Assembly (NCBI GenBank): GCA_018823285.1
Contig: JAHJIQ010000065.1
Span: 25,787 to 89,786 of the forward strand
Direction: 5' to 3'
Length of the DNA: 64,000 bases
Source of the DNA: Pseudomonadota bacterium
GTDB lineage: Bacteria; Desulfobacterota; Desulfobulbia; Desulfobulbales; JAGXFP01
The translations under genes were made by a program, and so were the position numbers. How positions within the stretch are numbered: position 1 is the stretch's first letter; every line of letters starts with the position of its first letter. Of this stretch, positions 63,982 through 64,000 are shown one piece after another. The notes beneath the pieces were generated by a model, which ran no database searches, was not told the origin of the DNA, and worked only from the letters and a program-made list of their open reading frames with translations.

Positions 63982-64000
63982 ATGTCCAGACCATTGCGCA
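63982..64000 (+). CDS. start of REP-associated Y1 transposase, second copy (partial)
   Basis: The same start context and first codons as the copy at 63856 ('MSRPLR'), cut by the window edge. Whether the rest of the gene is intact cannot be seen. Confidence 0.6.

Larger units (their letters stand above)
63797..64000 (+). mobile_element. tandemly duplicated 5-prime end of a Y1 (REP-associated) transposase element
   Basis: A 78-bp block (63797-63874) recurs identically at 63923-64000, an offset of 126 bp; the second copy runs out of the window. The block holds 'GGGGTCAAGTCCGCTTTTG', a leader, and the transposase start codon. The first copy is broken after 18 codons, the second may be intact. 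Confidence 0.8.

Noticed and set aside
1..64000. CRISPR array, prophage or integrative element
   Set aside because: No regularly spaced repeats, no cas genes, no phage structural or integrase genes were seen; the dispersed repeats are R1, R2 and small palindromes.

Overview
The window reads as chromosome of a Desulfobacterota bacterium, most likely a Desulfobulbia-type sulfur-metabolising anaerobe. The grounds are the C-terminal piece of a DsrP-like quinol-interacting membrane subunit at the right edge, formate-tetrahydrofolate ligase, three-domain NifU with NifS, ThyX, an octaheme cytochrome c, many two-component kinases with strong Shine-Dalgarno sequences, and moderate GC. This placement is inference from gene content; no rRNA or other phylogenetic marker was compared. 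No tRNA, rRNA or CRISPR array was recognised.

Layout. 49-7650: RlmD-type 23S rRNA methyltransferase, a secreted MORN-repeat protein, a large helical protein of unknown function, DacB-like D,D-carboxypeptidase diverging from gmhA, a deoxyhypusine-synthase-like protein and an FmdB-type zinc ribbon. 7709-14542: tetrapyrrole genes hemC and fused cobA-hemD, a CPA2-type antiporter with a CBS-domain partner, a small Cys-rich protein, nadC and a DJ-1/PfpI protein. 14658-24033: hybrid sensor kinase, oligoendopeptidase F, topoisomerase IV-like parE/parC and an exported cyclophilin. 24071-30617: a candidate small RNA or leader, a Bax-like glucosaminidase, a polysaccharide deacetylase, and a leftward group of M20 amidohydrolase, GCS2-type carboxylate-amine ligase and gamma-glutamyltransferase. 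30847-39856: two signalling modules, first kinase-regulator-regulator-kinase with unusual receiver domains, then an NtrB/NtrC-like pair. 39908-47906: an ABC/NosL/thioredoxin-fold locus diverging from a one-heme beta-propeller-like protein, with two matching palindromes in the shared promoter region. 48075-53009: TMTC-like TPR membrane protein, zinc-ribbon membrane protein, octaheme cytochrome. 53222-62262: uvrC, nifU-nifS-thyX, fhs, an exported LEA-like protein and an M16 protease. 62275-64000: repeats, a HigBA module, a broken dsrP-like gene and the tandemly duplicated 5-prime end of a REP-associated (Y1) transposase.

Repeats are a main theme. Family R1 (four copies; two hairpins with conserved arms and variable loops) sits in frame inside rlmD, supplies the last codons and the stop of two kinase genes, and occurs as an inverted pair around a structured noncoding stretch. 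Family R2 (four copies) lies mostly between genes, keeps one hairpin by compensatory change, and in one copy supplies the stop codon of cobA-hemD. The Y1-transposase fragment at the right edge belongs to the enzyme class that mobilises such palindromic repeats; a direct link to R1 or R2 is not shown here.

The best candidate for a little-described functional system is 39908-47906: two FtsX-like permeases, two LolD-like ATPases, a NosL-type metal-binding protein, a TlpA-like lipoprotein, a small anchored protein and a polytopic membrane protein, all without nosZ or nosD, facing an exported one-heme propeller-like protein that is a plausible client.
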